From assembly GCA_045660225.1 (NCBI GenBank), contig JAZRDK010000013.1:1-18917 (forward strand): a DNA stretch of 18,917 nucleotides, in the 5' to 3' direction. Shown here one piece after another: positions 15,273-18,917 of the stretch (the first letter of the stretch is position 1; the number at the start of each line of letters is the position of its first letter). The notes under the pieces were generated by a model that searched no databases, was not told the DNA's origin, and was given only the letters and a program-made list of their open reading frames with translations. A program made the translations under genes and the position numbers. The stretch is from Scatosoma sp045660225 (GTDB taxonomy: Bacteria; Bacillota; Clostridia; Christensenellales; Borkfalkiaceae).

Positions 15273-16361
15273 TTACGCTTTGGGATTTTCCTTCGCAAAA
15301 CGTTTCATAAACGCCACCAACTTTTCTACGCCTGCAATCGGCATTGCGTTGTAGATGGACGCACGCATACCGCCAACCGAGCGGTGTCCCTTCAAGTTTG
15401 CCAAACCTTCCTTTTCCGCTTCCTTGGCAAATTTCTTATCCAAATCCGCATCCCCCGTAACGAAGGTAACGTTCATCATCGAACGGCTTTCCTTTTCAAC
15501 GGGCGCAACGTAGTAATCCTGGCTATCCAAATAATCGTACAAACCCGCCGCCTTCTTTTCGTTGATTTCCTTCATCTTTTCCAAACCGCCAAGCGACAAA
15601 ATCCACTCGCAAACGAGTTTTGCCACGTAAATTGCGTAGGTGGGTGGCGTATTGTACATCGAGCCGTTTTCCGCCATTACTTGCCAGTCGAGCATCGTCG
15701 GCGTTTTTTCGTTTGCCTTGCCAAGCAATTCTTTTTTTGCAATCACCACGGTTAAGCCTGCGGTGGACATATTTTTTTGCGCGCCTGCGTACAGTACGCC
15801 GAATTTTTTCACGTCAATCGGCTCGCTTAAAATACACGACGATACGTCCGCAACCAAGGGTACGTCGCCCGTATCGGGAATATACGGAAATTTCGTGCCG
15901 TAAATGGTGTTGTTGAAACAAATATGTACGTAGTCGGCATCCGTCCTAAACGTGAGCTCCGCCTGCTTAGGCACAGCCGAAAAGTTTTTGTCTTTCGTAC
16001 TGCCTGCAACGGCTACGTCGCCGTATTTTTGCGCTTCTTTATACGCCTTGGACGAGAACTGCCCCGACAACACGTAATCGGCTTTATTCGAACCGTTCAT
16101 AAGATTTAACGGAATCGCCGAAAACTGCGTCGACGCACCGCCTTGCAAAAACAGTACCGCATAATCGTCGGGAATATCCATCACCTTACGAAGAAGCGTT
16201 TCCGCGTCGCCGATAATTTTTTCATACACGGGCGAACGATGGCTCATTTCCATTACGGACATACCGCTGTTTTGATAGTTTAACATTTCTTCCGACGCCT
16301 GCTTTAATACGCTTTCAGGAAGCATCGAAGGACCCGCCGAAAAATTATAAATTCTTTCCAT
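15273..16361 (-). CDS. serC: Phosphoserine aminotransferase
   Basis: SerC (362 aa), a PLP enzyme, transaminates 3-phosphohydroxypyruvate from SerA to O-phosphoserine; the family also acts in PLP synthesis in some bacteria. The start is MERIYNFSAGPSMLPESVLK, with ATG 16361 behind AGGAGAG; an in-frame ATG 13 codons upstream lacks a good site. FLQGGASTQFSAIPLNL (71-87) and HICFNNTIYGTKF (146-158) are family motifs. The Schiff-base Lys196 lies in YAGAQKNMSTAGLT, where NMSTAG replaces the common NIGPAG. The C-terminus carries GHRSVGGMRASIYNAMP, the usual phosphate-binding end. It precedes serA by 103 bp and has its own promoter. No serB was seen, so phosphoserine phosphatase is encoded elsewhere. 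Confidence 0.97.
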   Translation of the reverse strand: MERIYNFSAGPSMLPESVLKQASEEMLNYQNSGMSVMEMSHRSPVYEKIIGDAETLLRKVMDIPDDYAVLFLQGGASTQFSAIPLNLMNGSNKADYVLSGQFSSKAYKEAQKYGDVAVAGSTKDKNFSAVPKQAELTFRTDADYVHICFNNTIYGTKFPYIPDTGDVPLVADVSSCILSEPIDVKKFGVLYAGAQKNMSTAGLTVVIAKKELLGKANEKTPTMLDWQVMAENGSMYNTPPTYAIYVAKLVCEWILSLGGLEKMKEINEKKAAGLYDYLDSQDYYVAPVEKESRSMMNVTFVTGDADLDKKFAKEAEKEGLANLKGHRSVGGMRASIYNAMPIAGVEKLVAFMKRFAKENPKA

Positions 16362-16432
16362 AACACTCTCTCCTATTAAACGAATTTTTCGAATATTCAA
16401 CGCTTTTCTATCAAAAATATTGATTAAAGCTT

Positions 16433-16462
16433 ATTCTACCACAAAACGCCCTAAAAAAGCAA
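16433..16462 (-). promoter_or_regulatory. serC promoter with extended -10
   Basis: On the minus strand TTGCTT (16462-16457), an 18-bp spacer and TAGAAT (16438-16433), with the extended -10 bases TGTGG just upstream of the hexamer as at serA. Predicted start near 16426 gives a leader of about 65 nt. No T-box or riboswitch core was seen in it. The remainder of the gap up to the terminator is A/T-rich and includes an AAAAATA/TATTTTT inverted repeat at 16497-16512. Confidence 0.65.
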
Positions 16463-16543
16463 GGAAATGAACGGTGGTTTTTTGTATTTTTTATTAAAAA
16501 ATAAATATTTTTCTTAAACGGCGGATTCCGTGAAAAAAGGCGT

Positions 16544-16574
16544 AAAAAAAGACCGCTTGGACACCCAAACGGTC
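16544..16574 (-). terminator. Intrinsic terminator after the cysteine desulfidase gene
   Basis: On the minus strand GACCGTTTGG pairs with CCAAGCGGTC (10 bp with one G-U) around a GTGT loop and is followed by TTTTTTT. It begins 17 bp after the stop codon and separates the epimerase/desulfidase operon from serC. Confidence 0.95.
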
Positions 16575-16591
16575 GGTTTTGTTGGATTGTT

Positions 16592-17860
16592 TTAATCGCA
16601 GTCGAGCATAATGCGAATAATCTCTTTATCCGTTTCGCGCATACCTTCGTGGGCAAGACGCGCAACGCTTTTAATCGTGTTTTCCACGCCCTTTTTGACG
16701 ATGCCGTCGCCTGCGTAGAACTGGTTGCCGTTGTAATACATATTCAAGCCCAAAAGTCCGCTTTCCACGGCTGTAACGATTTTCGCCGCACAGCTCGCTT
16801 TTGCGCCGTCGCAAATAATACCCGAATCGATAGCAAGCGCGTTGACGAGCGTATGCGCGATTTCGTCCTTTCTACCGCCCAAAAGATACGCTACGCCACA
16901 GCCCGCACCTGCGCCTGCGGATACTACGCCACAATACGCCGACAGCGCGCCGATGCCTGCCTTTAAGTGGATGGTGATTAGGTTGGAAACGCAAAGTGCG
17001 CGAAGAAGTTGCTCGTCAGAAACGTGCAAACCACGCGCATAAACGACGACGGGAACGGACGCTGTAATACCCTGGTTTCCGCTTCCCGAATTGATAATCA
17101 CGGGGAGTTCGCATCCGTTCATACGCGCGTCGCTTGCCGCGGCGGCGTACGCCCTTGCCGTGATTTTAATGTCGGGTTGATAGGCGCGGAGCAGAACTTT
17201 TCCGACGTTTGCGCCGTAATCGTTTTTTAAGCCCTCTTCGGCGATTGCCATATTGTAATCGATTTGACGTTGCAACGTTTCTCTAACGTCTTCAACGTCC
17301 ACGCAGTCGGCAAATTCGATGATATCTTCCACACAAAGCGTACTTCTATCCGCCTTACCCTCGTCCGTGGGCAAGTTTTCGTACAACGTTTCGCCGTCTT
17401 TTTTGATACAAACGACGTTCGTGTGATGGTCGGCAATACGCACGTACGAAACGTGGTTTTCCGAACGCAACGTAACTGCTATATCGAAAATACGCGCGTC
17501 CTGCGGTGTTTCTATCGTCAAATCAAACGCCTTCTTTACCGCTTGCATTTCTTGAATTTGCGCTTTCGTTACGTTGGAAATAACTTCCAGTTCTGCCGAA
17601 GGGTCGCCTGCAACGATACCTGCGATAAACGCCGAATCGATACCGCGCATACCGCCCGTATGCGGAACGGTTACGCTCTTTGCGTTTTTGACGATGTTAC
17701 CGCTGACCTGCACCAACGCGGAAACGGGCGTTTCGCCCAAAATTTCCTTCGCCTTCGCCGACGCGTAAGCAATGGAAATCGGCTCGGTACAGCCCATAGC
17801 CGGGACAAGCTCTTCTTTTAAGATTTTTACGTACTCTGCGTACTTTTCTTTGGTCAACAT
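16592..17860 (-). CDS. L-cysteine desulfidase / UPF0597 family (serine dehydratase alpha-like)
   Basis: Cytoplasmic protein of 422 aa of the CyuA/YhaM-MJ1025 family. Characterised members hold a 4Fe-4S cluster and break L-cysteine into pyruvate, ammonia and sulfide, by analogy with iron-sulfur serine dehydratases. The N-terminal PAMGCTEPISIAYASAKAKE motif (Cys24) and C-terminal cysteines at 310, 321, 350 and 357 (AGAGCG, IICDGAKASC) are the likely cluster ligands and active-site residues. VPHTGGMRGID (starting at residue 65) and INSGSGNQG are other conserved blocks. I chose ATG 17860: AAAGGA lies at the right distance before it, whereas the frame start six codons earlier would overlap the upstream gene and lack such a site. 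It follows the epimerase by 10 bp. Exact substrate (cysteine, serine or a related amino acid) is not proven by sequence. Confidence 0.9.
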   Translation of the reverse strand: MLTKEKYAEYVKILKEELVPAMGCTEPISIAYASAKAKEILGETPVSALVQVSGNIVKNAKSVTVPHTGGMRGIDSAFIAGIVAGDPSAELEVISNVTKAQIQEMQAVKKAFDLTIETPQDARIFDIAVTLRSENHVSYVRIADHHTNVVCIKKDGETLYENLPTDEGKADRSTLCVEDIIEFADCVDVEDVRETLQRQIDYNMAIAEEGLKNDYGANVGKVLLRAYQPDIKITARAYAAAASDARMNGCELPVIINSGSGNQGITASVPVVVYARGLHVSDEQLLRALCVSNLITIHLKAGIGALSAYCGVVSAGAGAGCGVAYLLGGRKDEIAHTLVNALAIDSGIICDGAKASCAAKIVTAVESGLLGLNMYYNGNQFYAGDGIVKKGVENTIKSVARLAHEGMRETDKEIIRIMLDCD

Positions 17861-17870
17861 AGACGTTCCT

Positions 17871-18917
17871 TTACGCATTTTCTTCGGTGGATACCGACGC
17901 GCTTTCTTCCTGGTTTTCCTTCGTAACGTTTCTCAAAAAGTTGACGGCAACGCTTTCCCTTTTGTCAATCGTGTACGTAGGGACAAGCACTTTCACCCAC
18001 TCCTTCATCTTCTCGCTTTCGTTGTGCGCTTCTTCGTGCAATCTATCCAGCGTTTCCCACAAGGAGTCTTCGTCAAATTCAATCGGCTGTGCAATGCTAA
18101 TCAAACCGTTGGGCGTCTTTTGCAAGCCTTCTTCCGCCATCAAGCGTTCTTCAAAGAGCTTTTCGCCGGGGCGAAGACCCGTACACTCGATTTGGATATC
18201 GACGTTCGGCTCGAACCCGGAAAGTTTGATAAGGTTGTAGGCAAGGTCGTAAATTTTTACGGGCTCGCCCATATCTAATACGAAAATTTGACCGCCTTTC
18301 GCGTACGCACCCGCCTGCAAAACAAGCGAAACCGCTTCGGGAATCGTCATAAAGTAGCGGATGATGTCCTTGTGCGTAATCGTAACCGGTCCGCCTTCTT
18401 TGATTTGCTTTCTAAACAGCGGAATTACCGAGCCGTTTGAACCAAGCACGTTTCCGAAACGAACGGCGACAAACTTCGTATGCTTACTATGTTTGCCTAT
18501 CGTTTGGATAATCATTTCGCAAATACGCTTGGTTGCACACATAATGTTTGTGGGGTTTACCGCTTTGTCCGTAGAAATTTGCACGAACGTTTCTACGCCA
18601 AATTCGTCTGCGGCGCGCGCTACGTTCAACGTGCCGAACACGTTGTTTTTCACCGCTTCGTTGGGACTGGTTTCCATCAACGGAACGTGCTTGTGCGCAG
18701 CGGCGTTGAACACGATTTGCGGACGGTATTTATCAAACACGTCACGGATTTTCACTTCGTCGCGGACGCTTGCAATCAACGTAAGCAATTTTAAGTCGGG
18801 ATAATGGCGTTTTAATTCCTGCTCGATGTCGTACGCGTTGTTTTCATAGATGTCTAAAACAATCAACTCTTCGGGCTTATGCATAGCGATTTGACGGCAA
18901 AGTTCACTGCCGATAGA
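17871..18917 (-). CDS. FlaA1/CapD-type nucleotide-sugar 4,6-dehydratase/epimerase, C-terminal part (cut by window edge)
   Basis: Extended SDR enzyme of polysaccharide precursor synthesis; relatives convert UDP-GlcNAc or similar sugars at an early step of capsule, O-glycan or teichuronic acid production. The frame is open through the right edge: the first visible residues, SIGSELCRQIA, complete the NAD(P)-binding GxGGSIGSE loop, so the true start is outside, as is any N-terminal membrane domain. Visible motifs are NAAAHKHVPLME, the catalytic block ISTDKAVNPTNIMCATKR, VRFGNVLGSNGSVIPLF, and GLRPGEKLFEE. As in membrane-type homologues, Met replaces the usual Tyr of YxxxK; here the next residue is Cys instead of the common Gly. 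The last 40 residues are a charged Glu/Ser-rich tail. Its stop overlaps the ribosome site of the desulfidase gene, so the two are cotranscribed. Confidence 0.92.
   Translation of the reverse strand, partial: SIGSELCRQIAMHKPEELIVLDIYENNAYDIEQELKRHYPDLKLLTLIASVRDEVKIRDVFDKYRPQIVFNAAAHKHVPLMETSPNEAVKNNVFGTLNVARAADEFGVETFVQISTDKAVNPTNIMCATKRICEMIIQTIGKHSKHTKFVAVRFGNVLGSNGSVIPLFRKQIKEGGPVTITHKDIIRYFMTIPEAVSLVLQAGAYAKGGQIFVLDMGEPVKIYDLAYNLIKLSGFEPNVDIQIECTGLRPGEKLFEERLMAEEGLQKTPNGLISIAQPIEFDEDSLWETLDRLHEEAHNESEKMKEWVKVLVPTYTIDKRESVAVNFLRNVTKENQEESASVSTEENA

Noticed and set aside
16411..16665. 84-codon minus-strand frame spanning the desulfidase 3' end and the terminator
   Set aside because: It runs through the intrinsic terminator and the serC promoter, overlaps the desulfidase out of frame, and has a Lys/Arg/Phe-rich product from A/T-rich spacer.

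Overview
All genes lie on the minus strand, so transcription runs from high to low coordinates. The window looks like a chromosomal segment of a low-to-mid G+C Bacillota, probably an uncultured Clostridia lineage. The support is: short-form HisG with HisZ, short ACT-type SerA, Bacillus-type extended -10 promoters, AGGAGG-like Shine-Dalgarno sites, and lipobox proteins with an SBP_bac_5/Opp transporter. The lineage is inferred from gene types and layout, not from a marker gene. TGA and TAA both serve as stops, so the genetic code looks standard. I see no rRNA, tRNA, CRISPR array, insertion sequence or phage gene.

In the direction of transcription, 18917-16592 holds the 3' part of a FlaA1/CapD-type nucleotide-sugar dehydratase/epimerase. 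It is tightly coupled to an L-cysteine desulfidase family gene, and the pair ends at a clear intrinsic terminator (16544-16574). A 230-bp gap carries the serC promoter. Next come serC, a second strong promoter almost touching serA, serA, a GH130 glycoside phosphorylase, and nine histidine genes in the order hisZ-G-D-C-B-H-A-F-IE. The his genes are joined by 1-4 bp overlaps or gaps of 8-13 bp and end at a second intrinsic terminator (5511-5545). From serA to hisIE no gap exceeds 31 bp and no terminator is visible, so serA, GH130 and all the his genes probably share one transcript.

A third promoter (5374-5402) drives a separate operon running off the left edge: a surface lipoprotein with InlB-B-like repeats and a possible beta-helix, an unusually long SBP_bac_5 lipoprotein, an OppB/DppB permease, and the start of an OppC/DppC permease. 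The ATPases are presumably beyond the left edge.

Functionally, the middle of the window makes serine (from 3-phosphoglycerate, up to phosphoserine; serB is not here) and provides every enzyme from PRPP to histidinol plus HisD. The one missing activity is a histidinol-phosphate phosphatase, which must be encoded elsewhere. The left operon imports a peptide-like or other small substrate. The right pair combines envelope glycan precursor chemistry with cysteine breakdown. Most of the window is ordinary biosynthesis; I found no clearly new multi-gene system. The items most worth a second look are the repeat lipoprotein leading the transporter operon, the roughly 240-residue insert in the binding protein, the GH130 enzyme inside an amino-acid operon, and the nearly leaderless serA promoter.
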